Source: Synechococcales cyanobacterium CRU_2_2
GTDB taxonomy: Bacteria; Cyanobacteriota; Cyanobacteriia; PCC-9006; JAAUQQ01
Assembly (NCBI GenBank): GCA_012034805.1
Contig: JAAUOP010000033.1
Span: 1 to 38,599, forward strand
DNA length: 38,599 nucleotides
Direction of reading: 5' to 3'
Position numbers and translations under genes: made by a program. The notes below the pieces were generated by a model. That model did not search any database, was not told the DNA's origin, and saw only the letters and a list, made by a program, of their open reading frames with translations. Below are positions 8,883-17,864 of the stretch, in pieces (within the stretch, counting starts at the first letter, position 1; the number at the start of each line of letters is the position of its first letter).

Positions 8883-9971
8883 TTAGGCGGTTGCCAAATA
8901 TCGATCGAAGACCTGCTCCACCTGATTAAAAAATGCTGCCTGGGAGAATTTACTGAGGGCGTGCTCGCGGATTTCCTGGTGGTTCCAGGAGCGATCGCCA
9001 AACTCTTTCAACACCGACAGCAACGCCTCTGGGCTTTGGCGATCGAACAGCAGCCCCGTCTGACCATGGACTTGGGTGTCCAAGACCCCCCCGGCTCCAT
9101 AGGCGATGACCGGCGTGCCGCTGGCGTTGGCTTCCACTGGCACCAAACCATAGTCCTCCAGCGCCGCTACAATCACCGCCTTGGCATTGGCCATCAGCCG
9201 CCGCCGCTCCAGATCGCTGACATGGCCGAGAAACTTCACGTTGGGCATGGCCTGTTTTTCGAGGCGTTCCCGCTCGGGGCCATTGCCAGTGATGTACAGC
9301 GTCCAGCCCAACCAGTTGAATGCTTCGATGATCACATCAATGCGTTTGTAACTGAGTAATCGGGCCGAAGCCAGGAAGTACTGATCCTTGTTCTGGGAAA
9401 ATTCAAACCGCTGATCGTCGATGGGATAGTTAATCACAATCGCTTCCTTGCCATAAACCCGCCGAATTCGCTCCGCCACCGTCGTGGAATTGGCAATATA
9501 CAAATCGGGTTGTTGTGCCGATTGCAGATCCAATTGGCGCATTTGGTTGAGCAACATCCGAAAAGCAGGTACAAAGGGTCGCAAACCGCTGAATTCTCTG
9601 AGATATGTTTGGGTATCCCACAAAAATCGGGTGACGTTGTGGCAAAAGCAAATGTGCTTGGCATCATCACGTTTTCGCACAGCCTTGGCAAAGCTGGTGG
9701 TACTACTAATGATCAAGTCATAGTCCCGTAAATCGAGAGAGCGAAATACGGGGAAATACAAGGGGGCTAGTAGACGAAAATGCCGCTTTGCCCCCGGAAT
9801 ATGCTGAAGCCAAGTGGTATTGATGTGGCGATCGCCAAAATCTACGGTCTTTTCGGCGTCATAGATGGACGTATAAATATCGGCCTCAGGGTAGCGCCGA
9901 CACAGTAGCTCAAACACTCGCTCTGCCCCACCGGGCTGAGTCAAGTAGTCATGCACAAGTGCAACTTTCAC
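8883..9971 (-). CDS. Glycosyltransferase family 4
   Basis: This 362-residue GT-B enzyme adds a sugar from a nucleotide donor to a growing lipid-linked glycan on the cytosolic side of the inner membrane. The N-terminal 'VALVHDYLTQPGGAERVFE' is typical of GT4 acceptor domains. The C-terminal donor domain contains 'YFLASARLLSYKRIDVIIEA', 'LYITGNGPERERLE', 'VKFLGHVSDLERRRLMANAK' and the EX7E-type motif 'EDYGLVPVEANASGTPVIAY'. Translation starts at GTG; an exact AGGAGG lies at 9983-9988, 11 bases upstream. It is followed by the Wzc-like gene 168 bp downstream and preceded by a 535-bp gap with the exporter's terminator, so it probably starts the transcript that runs through the sugar transferase. 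Confidence 0.92.
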   Translation of the reverse strand: MKVALVHDYLTQPGGAERVFELLCRRYPEADIYTSIYDAEKTVDFGDRHINTTWLQHIPGAKRHFRLLAPLYFPVFRSLDLRDYDLIISSTTSFAKAVRKRDDAKHICFCHNVTRFLWDTQTYLREFSGLRPFVPAFRMLLNQMRQLDLQSAQQPDLYIANSTTVAERIRRVYGKEAIVINYPIDDQRFEFSQNKDQYFLASARLLSYKRIDVIIEAFNWLGWTLYITGNGPERERLEKQAMPNVKFLGHVSDLERRRLMANAKAVIVAALEDYGLVPVEANASGTPVIAYGAGGVLDTQVHGQTGLLFDRQSPEALLSVLKEFGDRSWNHQEIREHALSKFSQAAFFNQVEQVFDRYLATA

Positions 9972-10431
9972 GATAATTTTTGCCTCCTAGCGAGGCCGAT
10001 GCATCCTGGAAAGAGTCCCAGTGACCCTGGGGTCTATGCTTCGAGCCTCAGTACATGTTCGAGAAAACCGAACATAAGGGTAGGCAACCTGACTGATAGT
10101 ATTATCTCTGGTCTGATGGTAAATATAGTTACCTTCTCTTCACTTTAAACTATTTTCGTCGAATTAGGTTTTTACATAAAGACCGACCCAAAACGACCTA
10201 GAAACTCAATCCAAATCGGTCAGCCAATCGGTCATTGATGACAACCTGGCGATCGCAGCTCCCAGGAACAGACTAGGAACATGCCAGAGACAAAGCGCAG
10301 TTTTCCAGACAGTATGGGTTTATCTAGCCCAGACAAGTTGCCAGCAGAAAAAACGTAAAACGCGCTACATTCACTCGAAAAAGTCTGTGATACGACTCAC
10401 AAATAGCATTCAATTAATTGTGGTTTATCCC
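9972..10431. promoter_or_regulatory. Non-coding region upstream of the GT4-Wzc operon
   Basis: About 460 bp without a supported gene separates the GT4 start from the exporter's terminator. It is A+T-richer than the flanking genes and contains the GT4 ribosome site (AGGAGG, 9983-9988, minus strand). Because the exporter transcript appears to stop at 10432-10474, the GT4 operon should have its own promoter here. I cannot pick a convincing -35/-10 pair. Confidence 0.4.
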
Positions 10432-10474
10432 CGCAAAAATTTCAGAGACTCAATTTTTGTGAATTGAATCTCTG
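10432..10474 (-). terminator. Rho-independent terminator of the Wza-like exporter gene
   Basis: A 13-bp inverted repeat (CAGAGACTCAATT at 10443-10455 with AATTGAATCTCTG at 10462-10474) has one mismatch and a 6-nt loop. On the minus strand it begins 32 bp after the stop codon at 10507 and is followed by a T5 run (AAATTTTTGC). Position and T-run fit an intrinsic terminator reading on the minus strand. Confidence 0.7.
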
Positions 10475-10506
10475 CCGCCAGGAAGCCCTAGGCGAAGCTT
10501 GTGGCC

Positions 10507-12171
10507 TCAGTTTAGGGAGAAGCCGTCAAGTCTAGTTGTTGTTATTGTTTGGAAAAACAGGGTACGAATCAGATTGAAGAAACCAAAGCCACCAGACACG
10601 GGATTGAGCACGCGGCCAAAGAGCTCCGTGGCCGTGCTGAAGCGCGATCGCGCAATCACCAAGGTGTCGCCATTCTTCAACGGCGGATTCTTTTCCGAAT
10701 TGGCTGCAGCCTTCAGGTCAATGTCAATTTCCCGCTGCTCAACGGAGCCATTTGGGTTCAGGCGTAACAACGTCACCTGACCGGTCTTGGCGCGATCGTT
10801 ATAGCCCCCTCCGGCCAACAGAGCCTGATTGAGAGGCGTGTTGGGCTTCAGCTTCACCGGGCCAGGGCGAACCACTTCACCTGCCACATTCACTTCAATC
10901 TCGTTGGGCGAGAAACTCGCACTCGCAATGTCAATGGCTTCCGAATCGTTGATCACATCGACCTTGGCAACCTCGATGGTGTCACCATCCTGGAGCGGCA
11001 AATCCTGGAATGTCGATCCGCCCTGCTTGAGCAATTCCCAAAAATTGACCGTGGTTTGCTGAATCGGCCCCGTGCGTGTCAGCCGCCGTAGAGTAATTTT
11101 ACGAACGTCCGCAGCCTGGGTAATACCGCCCGCCTCTTGAATGGCACGGGTGATGGACGGGGAGCGGAAGCCGACAACATTCCCGTCTGCATCCCGGAAG
11201 TTATCGCCCGTGACGGTTCGAGGGCCGGGTTTGTTGACTTCACCGACCACGGAAATGGTGAGGGGCTTGTTGGGGGAAGAGGCAAAATCTGCATCCGCTA
11301 GCTGGCGAGCCAGGGCCAGATCAATGGTGGCAGAGGCCGGAACAAAGACGCTGTCGCCATCGCGCAAGCGAATGTCCTGACTGATATCACCGCGCATCTG
11401 GAGTTCCCACAGGTTGACGGTAATCGTCTGAATATTCCCCTGGGCATTGGGGCGTCGGATTTGAACGCGACTGATGTCAGCCGCTTGGTTGACCCCTTTG
11501 GCTTGCTTGAGCATGCGGGTGACGGTGGGGACAGCGGTCGCTGCTGCCGTGTTGTCCGTGGCCACACTGTAGGAACCCGGCTGGCTGACTTCGCCTGCTA
11601 CGGCGATCGTAATCGGTCGGGCCACCAGCAGGCTAACGGTGACCACAGGGTAGCGCAACAGAGCTGCCGCACGGGAGCTAATTAGATTTTCGGCCTGGGC
11701 TAGGGTTCTAAAGCGAACATTCACAGCTCCGATTTGGGGCACGTTGATGGTGCCGTTGGGCAAGACCTGCAATTCGCCGCTGAGCTCGGGCACATTAAAG
11801 AAATCGATCCGCACGCGATCGCCCGGCCCCAGCAAGTAGTCTTCTCCCCCTGGAACACCGCTCAAATTGGGCAGCTGCGCCAAGTGCTGGGCCTGGGCTG
11901 CCGTTGATGCAGAAGAAGATGCCAAAGGCTGGGACGCCGTTGCCCGAGAGGCAACCGGTCTTGTGGTGGCAGCCTGGGCTAGCTGGGCCGAGGGCAATGC
12001 CAAGAGAGTGGACGTCAGCAACAGCGCTTGCAGCCTGAGGGCCGATGCCCTGAAGACCGCTCGGTTCGAGCCGAACTGTTGTGAAGCGCTCAGCCTTGCG
12101 GGCGAATCAGGCGAGTACGCAGGTGAATACATATATTTCATCTTGTTTAGGGGTGTTTTCCGCGATGCCAC
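10507..12171 (-). CDS. Wza-like polysaccharide export protein with SLBB domains
   Basis: This 554-residue protein belongs to the outer-membrane polysaccharide export (OPX) family, which provides the periplasmic/outer-membrane exit channel working with Wzc. It has a long N-terminus with a hydrophobic segment ending in an Ala-rich cleavage region (LLLTSTLLALPSAQLAQAA, ~49-67). A poly_export domain follows: 'YLLGPGDRVRIDFFNVPELS', then 'VLPNGTINVPQIGAVNV' (~110-160). Three SLBB repeats then each start with V(A/V)GEV..PG: 'ITIAVAGEVSQPGSYSV', 'LTISVVGEVNKPGPRTV' and 'IEVNVAGEVVRPGPVKL'. No lipobox is evident, unlike E. coli Wza. The start may be the first Met or Met11. It is transcribed divergently from the repeat protein at 12682 and has its own terminator. 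Confidence 0.92.
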   Translation of the reverse strand: MASRKTPLNKMKYMYSPAYSPDSPARLSASQQFGSNRAVFRASALRLQALLLTSTLLALPSAQLAQAATTRPVASRATASQPLASSSASTAAQAQHLAQLPNLSGVPGGEDYLLGPGDRVRIDFFNVPELSGELQVLPNGTINVPQIGAVNVRFRTLAQAENLISSRAAALLRYPVVTVSLLVARPITIAVAGEVSQPGSYSVATDNTAAATAVPTVTRMLKQAKGVNQAADISRVQIRRPNAQGNIQTITVNLWELQMRGDISQDIRLRDGDSVFVPASATIDLALARQLADADFASSPNKPLTISVVGEVNKPGPRTVTGDNFRDADGNVVGFRSPSITRAIQEAGGITQAADVRKITLRRLTRTGPIQQTTVNFWELLKQGGSTFQDLPLQDGDTIEVAKVDVINDSEAIDIASASFSPNEIEVNVAGEVVRPGPVKLKPNTPLNQALLAGGGYNDRAKTGQVTLLRLNPNGSVEQREIDIDLKAAANSEKNPPLKNGDTLVIARSRFSTATELFGRVLNPVSGGFGFFNLIRTLFFQTITTTRLDGFSLN

Positions 12172-12212
12172 TACCGATTACCTCTAGTTACCGATTACCT
12201 CTAGTTGCCGAT
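12172..12212. repeat. 17-bp tandem repeat, 2 copies plus a partial third
   Basis: The unit TACCGATTACCTCTAGT occurs at 12172-12188 and 12189-12205 without a change, then continues as TGCCGAT. It begins exactly at the exporter's start codon and lies in its 5' leader. It could be an operator-like direct repeat or a replication-slippage product. Confidence 0.75.
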
Positions 12213-12311
12213 CTACTCATCGATAATTTCTACTGATCAATAAATAGATAGCCCGAATCTTGGAGCTCCGTACCACTAACCTGACCGCTCGGGTGGCTGG
12301 ATTGGATGTGG

Positions 12312-12347
12312 CTGGATTATGTGACTGGATTATGTGACTGGACTTTA
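12312..12347. repeat. 13-bp tandem repeat, 2 copies plus a partial third
   Basis: CTGGATTATGTGA occurs at 12312-12324 and 12325-12337, followed by a partial CTGGACTTTA. A looser related sequence (CTGGATTGGATGTGG) precedes it. It sits mid-way in the divergent intergenic region. Function unknown. Confidence 0.7.
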
Positions 12348-12681
12348 TAGGGTTAGAACTTCAGTTGCTCCCTCCTAGGACAATTCGCAAGCGCGATCGC
12401 ATAGACAGTATTCTAAGCAATTCTTCCCGCACCATACTCCAGCGACTTCCTGGCTAATGACTTCATTCCGAAGTTTTGGGTTCCGGAGGGTTTTTGCGAC
12501 AAAACAAATGATCTACTTTGCAGATCTCTTCAGCAAAGTTTCGGATCCGGCGCAGAAGCCTTGAAGTAATCAACATGACGAGTTTCTACAAAAGGAGAAA
12601 TCCGTATCAAGGGGCACTAGCCTCGCCTCAGTATACGAGTTTTCTTTACCGTTTTGGCCAGACGCAGGAGCTGCAACCTGA

Positions 12682-15054
12682 ATGAACAAGTTTCAACATG
12701 CAACCCAGTCGGAGGTGCTCGATGACATTGCATTCACGGATATCACATTCACAGATATTGCACTGAAGGATATTGCACTGAAGGATATTGCACTGAAGGA
12801 TATTGCACTGAAGGGTTCGACTCAGAGCGGTTCGCTCAAGACTTCCTCCCAGACCGCTGGCGGCGGTGCCGTCGGTGTGGCAGAGCCAGAGGTTGAAGTG
12901 ATTGATGCGGCGGACTCTGAAGCGGAAGGGTTTGATGTGGCGGGATTGGGTCTGGAGCGGTTTGAAGCCGAACGGCTTGAGGCGATCGCCCTCGGTTCAA
13001 TTTCCCTTGGGAATTCTCGGGTGGCAGATACTCCGGAAGCAGATGCTCCGGAATTTGACGCAGATGAATTTGTCGTTGATGACTTCGCCGCACCTGAGTT
13101 TGACGCGGATGAGTTTACTGCTGAAGAGCTGGATGCCGCTCATTTCGACGCAGCCTTGAGACTTGATGAATTTGATGGCGCTGAATTCGACAGTACTGAA
13201 TTTGATGGTACCGAATTTGACAGTGCTGAATTTGACAGTGCTGAATTTGACAGTGCTGAGTTTGACAGTGCTGAGTTTGACGCCGACAGTAGATCCGCCC
13301 AGAACGATACCGTAGATCTCGACGATGCCATCGATCTGGATGATGCCATAGATCCAGATGACGCCGTGGATGCTGTGGGCGAGGTGATGGAAGTGGAAGT
13401 GATCGATGCGCAAGATCGCGATCGTTCCTACGAGGTTTATCAGGAAGGCTCACTCACCTACTTCCGCTACTACTTAGATGACGAAGAAGACGGTGGTTTC
13501 TACGACCACGAGGCGATCGCCTCTCCTCGTCCCTTCCTTTCCGCTGGGGCCATGGGTGTGGGGGTTCTCGCCGTCACCTTTGGTGTGGGTCTGCTGGTGG
13601 CTGAAGCTACCAATCGTCGCGCCCAAAACCGCATTAAAACGGATATAGCCGACGCGTCCCAGCAGCCGATTGGCTCCAAGCGGGTCGCAACCCAGGTCAA
13701 AGGTGACCCCGCTTTCCCAGAATCTCTCAAGCCAGACTGGTCTTCGGCAGACAAAGCCTTTGGCAAATCTGTGACCGCCAAGAGCGGCAAAGAGAGCCTG
13801 CTGGCAAAATCCACGAGTGCAGAAGATAAAGTATCCCTGGCTGCCGAAAAGCTTAAAGGTGACGTGACTCAAATTGCAGCGGCTTCAGCCGCGAAGCCAG
13901 GGATCTCCGCATCGACCTGGAACAGTTCCGCTGCGGCGACTCCCTATATTCCACCGGCCATGGCGGTCATGCCCATCGTCACCCCTAACTATCAGGTGGT
14001 TGCCAGCGGTAAGCTAAGCCCTGCTCCCATACCGAAGCTGACAGTCGCACCGGTTCAGGCAACTGGGCTGGTGTCGGCGGAGCAGCGCCAGCTGGCCATG
14101 CGCATTGAAGCCCTGCGTAAGGCCAGCAGTGGCCAAGCGCCTCAGTCTGCTCAGCAGACTTTGCAAACCGACAGTGGTCTGGCCCAGGCCGCCACAGACT
14201 CCGTTTGGCTGCCAAACCCCGATCGCCGCACCTATACGACGGATCCGGTGCGTCCGGCCTCCGGGGAACTGGTCATGCCAGCGGAGGGGGCTTACGCAGC
14301 TTCGTCTCAAGTTCGCAAGGGGGGAGCCGAGGGGAATGGTACGGATGATGCGGTTGCGGCAGCGCCCACCCAGCCCAGCTTGTTGGACGCGCCCTCCGGA
14401 GCGGTTTCTAACGACGCACTCAAGCGAGCTGAGCTGCAAAAGCAGTTGATGAACCAGGCGATCGCCAAGCCTGTCTCGGGGCTGCTCGTAGTGCCTGTTT
14501 CCGCCCCCGCTTCGGGAGCTGAGGCCATTCCCTTAGATGCAGTTCCGAGCACCTCCAGCTTCATGCAGCCACAATTGCCCAGCGGTGAAGCCGGAGACGA
14601 GTCGCTTTTGGAGGCCCAGGTTCCTTCCGATGCCTTCACCGTTGCGGTTATTCCCGCTGGAGTTGAGGGTCAAACTGCGGTTCAGAGCCTGCAAGAGCTG
14701 ACAACTGGGTTCGGTAGCGCCGCTCAATCGAGCAGCTTATCGCCCCAGCCCTTAACTCAGAGTGTCGCACAGGAGGCGGTGCGGGCCTCCGATCAGCTGA
14801 GTCGGTTTCGTATACTTTCCTTAAACCCTGCGGACTACAACCAGCTTTGGCGGATGAGTGCGAATTCTTCCGATCGCCTCATGGCACCGGTCTACGGCTT
14901 TGTGGACTATCAGCGCAGCGTCATTGCGGTTGTTCAAGGGAGTGGCGTCGGCAATGGCGTTGCGTCCAGGATTGCACCAGCAGTGGAGCGCTCCGACGTG
15001 CAACGGCTTGCTCAGGCGTTGACACCAGCCACTGGAGAATTGTCTCGTCGCTAG
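12682..15054 (+). CDS. Membrane protein with acidic pentapeptide-like repeats, function unknown
   Basis: I do not recognise this 790-residue protein as a named family. Residues ~12-46 are pentapeptide units (TDIAF, TDITF, TDIAL, then KDIAL repeats). After a linker, ~130-202 is very acidic and built of EFDxx units ending in five near-identical EFDSA/EFDAD copies, and ~210-230 has IDLDDA-like units. One hydrophobic segment follows (FLSAGAMGVGVLAVTFGVGL, ~285-307), flanked by basic NRRAQNR. The remaining ~480 residues are Ala/Ser/Pro/Gln-rich, then a more ordered C-terminus ('RFRILSLNPADYNQLWRMS', 'APVYGFVDYQRSVIAVVQGS'). With no signal peptide, the N-terminus is probably cytosolic and the long part periplasmic; this is inference. 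AGGAG lies 11 bases before the ATG, and a strong terminator follows. Divergence from the exporter suggests, but does not show, a link to surface polysaccharide. Confidence 0.8.
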   Translation: MNKFQHATQSEVLDDIAFTDITFTDIALKDIALKDIALKDIALKGSTQSGSLKTSSQTAGGGAVGVAEPEVEVIDAADSEAEGFDVAGLGLERFEAERLEAIALGSISLGNSRVADTPEADAPEFDADEFVVDDFAAPEFDADEFTAEELDAAHFDAALRLDEFDGAEFDSTEFDGTEFDSAEFDSAEFDSAEFDSAEFDADSRSAQNDTVDLDDAIDLDDAIDPDDAVDAVGEVMEVEVIDAQDRDRSYEVYQEGSLTYFRYYLDDEEDGGFYDHEAIASPRPFLSAGAMGVGVLAVTFGVGLLVAEATNRRAQNRIKTDIADASQQPIGSKRVATQVKGDPAFPESLKPDWSSADKAFGKSVTAKSGKESLLAKSTSAEDKVSLAAEKLKGDVTQIAAASAAKPGISASTWNSSAAATPYIPPAMAVMPIVTPNYQVVASGKLSPAPIPKLTVAPVQATGLVSAEQRQLAMRIEALRKASSGQAPQSAQQTLQTDSGLAQAATDSVWLPNPDRRTYTTDPVRPASGELVMPAEGAYAASSQVRKGGAEGNGTDDAVAAAPTQPSLLDAPSGAVSNDALKRAELQKQLMNQAIAKPVSGLLVVPVSAPASGAEAIPLDAVPSTSSFMQPQLPSGEAGDESLLEAQVPSDAFTVAVIPAGVEGQTAVQSLQELTTGFGSAAQSSSLSPQPLTQSVAQEAVRASDQLSRFRILSLNPADYNQLWRMSANSSDRLMAPVYGFVDYQRSVIAVVQGSGVGNGVASRIAPAVERSDVQRLAQALTPATGELSRR
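12754..12813. repeat. 15-bp tandem repeat, 4 copies, coding DIALK units
   Basis: GATATTGCACTGAAG is repeated without a gap at 12754, 12769, 12784 and 12799. Copies are identical at DNA level, which indicates recent amplification or homogenization rather than old protein repeats. The in-frame length keeps the coding sequence open. Confidence 0.9.
13183..13287. repeat. 15-bp tandem repeat, about 7 copies, coding EFDSA units
   Basis: Units of the type GAATTTGACAGTGCT run from 13183 to 13287. The copies at 13213, 13228 and 13243 are identical; the flanking ones differ by single bases or encode EFDGT and EFDAD. Upstream (13050-13182) the same EFD/DEF pattern continues in degenerate form, so the array looks as if it expanded at its right end. 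Confidence 0.9.
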
Positions 15055-15107
15055 CCTATCGCGGCCAAGTCCGGTGGAGCAAACCGGCGGAACTGTAGAA
15101 ACTTGAT

Positions 15108-15135
15108 GAGGAAGTTGCCAGCTTCCTCTTTTTTT
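15108..15135 (+). terminator. Rho-independent terminator of the repeat-protein gene
   Basis: A perfect 7-bp stem GAGGAAG (15108-15114) / CTTCCTC (15122-15128) has a 7-nt loop and is followed directly by seven T (15129-15135). It lies 54 bp after the stop codon at 15054. On the other strand the hairpin is not followed by T residues, so it serves the plus strand. Confidence 0.88.
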
Positions 15136-15159
15136 ATGTTCTCTGGGAGCCTGAAACAA

Positions 15160-15173
15160 CTCTGGATCCAGAG
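15160..15173. other. 14-bp perfect palindrome next to the GT39 stop codon
   Basis: CTCTGGATCCAGAG is a perfect palindrome ending one base before the minus-strand gene's stop at 15174. It has no loop and no adjoining T-run, so it is a weak terminator candidate for the glycosyltransferase at best. It could be a protein-binding site. Confidence 0.4.
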
Positions 15174-17824
15174 CTAAGCTTTCAACCGCTGAAAGATTTC
15201 CCAAGCCTTGAACAAATTGCCGCTCATTAATCCGGCGACCTCGTCCAAAATTTGAATTTCTGGCTGGTCAGGGGCCAAGCGTTTGGCGGGTTCAAGTGAT
15301 CGCGCTGCCGCCCGAGGCTGAAACCCGTACAGCTGTACAAAGGCGAGATAGGCATGGGCATAGGGGTTTTGCGGATCGAGCTGGGTGAGAGATTGGAAGG
15401 CTGCGATCGCCCCATCAAACTCTTGCTGTAAAATCTGAGTCAGCGCCAAGGCATACGCATCTTCTAACTGTTGGGCCGGGTCAAACACTTGGGTAAGACG
15501 GTAGCGCAGGGCAATTTCGGCTTGGTTGAGATAATCCTGATCCGGGACATATTGGTTGACTCGACCAATGTCTTCAAAGCTGGGTGCGAAGTCTTGGGGG
15601 CCAGCAGGCAGACGCTTGGCCCAATTGCGCAGCTGGCTGAGCCAATCGAGCTCTGGAGCGGGCTGGACTGGGGTCTTTGCATCTAGAGTTAGCGTCGTGG
15701 CCGGAATGTCCAAGATTTGGGCTTGGCCTGTGGTGCGATCGAGGGCGGTTGCCGTCAGCCGATATTCCCCCTCCGCTCCGTCGGGTAACACGTCAGGTAA
15801 CATGGCCAGTCGCTCGGTGAGAATGACGATATCGCTGGGTAATGGTCTGGAATCAGAGGCAAAATCGCGTCGCAACGTACCCAGAGCCGGTGCGTGATCG
15901 TGAACCCAGCCCCGCGTCAGTTGCTTTTGCCAGGTGAGTGCCAGAACTGTATTTTGCAAGGTTTCGAGGGAGCCAGACCAGCGATAGGTGACCGGGAGCG
16001 GCTGTCCGGGTGGGGCCTTGGCTGGAAGGTTAACCGAGAGTAGCCGGAGTTCTGGCTCGGTATTGGCCGGGGCGGCTTCGAGACTAAATTGGGGTTGGCG
16101 GCGTTGCCACAATGTCACATCGCTGTCGTCGGGCAGCGGCCATTGGCCGACGGTAGCGAATTCAGGGCTGGTTTCAACCGCCTTGACCATCTGAGCTTGG
16201 GCAGCGGGCACCGAGCCCTGATCACCGGTTTTGGTGAGGAACCAGGAGAGCGATCGCACATCCTGCCCAATCTCTGCCGCCTGCGTCCCCACCTGCCGAC
16301 CCGCCACGCGAAAATCCGCCAGATTGCCAAACAAGCTGACATTGTGTTGGTTCAAGCCTGGAATGGAGGGCAGTACACCCAGCGTGGTTTGGAAATTCGG
16401 TTCGAGTTCGGTGATTTTGCCGATAATCTCTGGGTGGGGCCAGCCGCGACCGGGTTTAAATCCAGTTTGGGCCAAGTGCTGGCCCGCTCCGGAAGCGCTA
16501 GGGCTCAAGGTTTGGGCCACGGTGCGGGCAAGGCTGCCACCGACGGGAAAAAGATTGAGGATCAGGGCTAGGCATGAGAGGGCGATCGCCCCTTCGGCAG
16601 CCAGCTCAACCGACGCGGCCAGAGGCTCAGACCATAGGCCAAAAACAGCGACAAAACGGGCAGATAGGGCGCAATATAGCGCGCGTCTTTGTTGGGATTG
16701 AGGCTATTGAGCAGGTACGCCCCCAGCAAAAACGCCACCAGCCAGGGCAGGCTTCCGGTCAGGAGGCGATCTTTTTTGGGCCAGGGGGTGCTCATGGGCC
16801 GATCGGTAGCGGTGAGATCGGAAGAGCCGCGAACCGACGAGGTGCGATCGGCAAAGACGCGCAAGAGCGACCGAATCGCGAGGAAGAAAAATCCAGCGAT
16901 CGCCCCCGCCAAAATCGGCCAACCAATCTGCGCCGGAATTTGCCGTAGATAAAACAGCCAAGCCTCAGGGCTCAGCAAGGTCGGATCCCCCTCCTTCACG
17001 GCTGAATCGACCGTCGCTCGTTTGCTAGAGGTCAAAATCAACAGCCAGTTGGCCACAAACCAAGGCCGCAGCACCCCCCAGGCCACCAGCGCCGCCACCA
17101 ACCATTGACCGAGCTGTCCCCAGCGGCGACGCCCCAGCGCCTCCAGCCCCACCAGCAGAAATGGAACTAACAAAAAGAGCAGCGCCGTTTGCTTGGTCAG
17201 CATCGCCAGTCCAAACCAGAACCCGGTGGCGATCGCCAACAGCCAACGCCGCGCCGACCCGAGCCGCGATCGTCGCTGCCGACCCCGCACCCAGCCGGTC
17301 ATCAGAAAAAGTGTAAACGTCACCATTGCCGCGACGGGATAGTCGAGCAAATAGTCCAACCGCAGCGGATAAAGACCGGGCAACACCACACACAGCGCCG
17401 CCGCCTTGAGGCCGACGCGATCGTCAAACAACTGTCGGCCCAGGCCATAGACCCCACTCAACAAAAGCGCGCTATGGAGAACATGAACTAACGTCGCAGT
17501 CTGAATACCGGGACCAAACAGAGCAAAAAACGGCAGCGAAAATACATAGGTCAGCGGCGGAATCTTCGGAGCCGCGACCCAAAACTGCTGCCACCAGTCT
17601 GGGCTGAAGCGATTGGATTCACCGAACATTCGCCAATAGTGCAACGCACCATTAAGATAGTCGGCCTGATCCCAAGCCGGCATCGAGCGATCGACCGCAA
17701 ACCACAGGCGATCGACGACTAAACCCGCCAGCCACAACCCGAACAAAATCCAAAACGGCTGGCGCAACGCCTGTCGCCAAGAACGCGATCGCCGCTCAGC
17801 AGGCGGTCTTTCCAAAACACTCAC
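15174..17824 (-). CDS. GT39-type membrane glycosyltransferase with C-terminal TPR-like domain (frameshifted)
   Basis: Polyprenyl-phosphate-sugar-dependent glycosyltransferase of the ArnT/PMT superfamily in the inner membrane. The N-terminal half has ~10 hydrophobic spans, the first loop with 'WDQADYLNGALHYWRMF' (catalytic-type Asp) and 'NPNKDARYIAPYLPVLSLFL', typical of cyanobacterial members. The frame then ends early at a TAG near 16571. In the next frame the protein continues as AEGAIALSCLALILNLFPVG, 'GVLPSIPGLNQHNVSLFG', 'SWFLTKTGDQGSVPAAQAQM' and a TPR-like end. Adding one G to the G4 run (plus-strand CCCC, 16589-16592) gives one ORF of about 883 codons. I choose the GTG at 17824, six bases after GGGGAGG (17831-17837), over the TTG at 17839. 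The substrate is unknown. Confidence 0.82.
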
Positions 17825-17830
17825 GATTCG

Positions 17831-17837
17831 CCTCCCC
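17831..17837 (-). promoter_or_regulatory. Ribosome binding site that fixes the GT39 start
   Basis: GGGGAGG on the minus strand sits six bases before GTG at 17824. It overlaps the codons of the longer TTG-started reading, which therefore is unlikely to be the true start. Confidence 0.7.
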
Positions 17838-17864
17838 AAGTTGAGTCAAGACTGGTTTGCGGGG

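Larger units (their letters stand above)
12172..12681. promoter_or_regulatory. Divergent promoter region between the exporter and the repeat protein
   Basis: This 510-bp non-coding stretch lies between two genes that point away from each other, so it should carry promoters for both. It contains two direct-repeat blocks listed separately (12172-12212 and 12312-12347), a HIP1-like GCGATCGC near 12395 and A+T-rich segments. The ribosome site of the plus-strand gene (AGGAG, about 12666-12670) is at its right end. No clear sigma-70 hexamer pair can be named. Confidence 0.5.

Noticed and set aside
12682..13290. CRISPR-like or regulatory repeat array
   Set aside because: Units are 15 bp, contiguous, in frame and without unique spacers, so they are coding tandem repeats.
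12997..13453. Repetitive frames opposite the repeat protein (FSTVKFSTVKF and HCQIQHCQ patterns)
   Set aside because: They are mirror translations of the 15-bp repeats; the plus-strand gene has the ribosome site, membrane helix and terminator.
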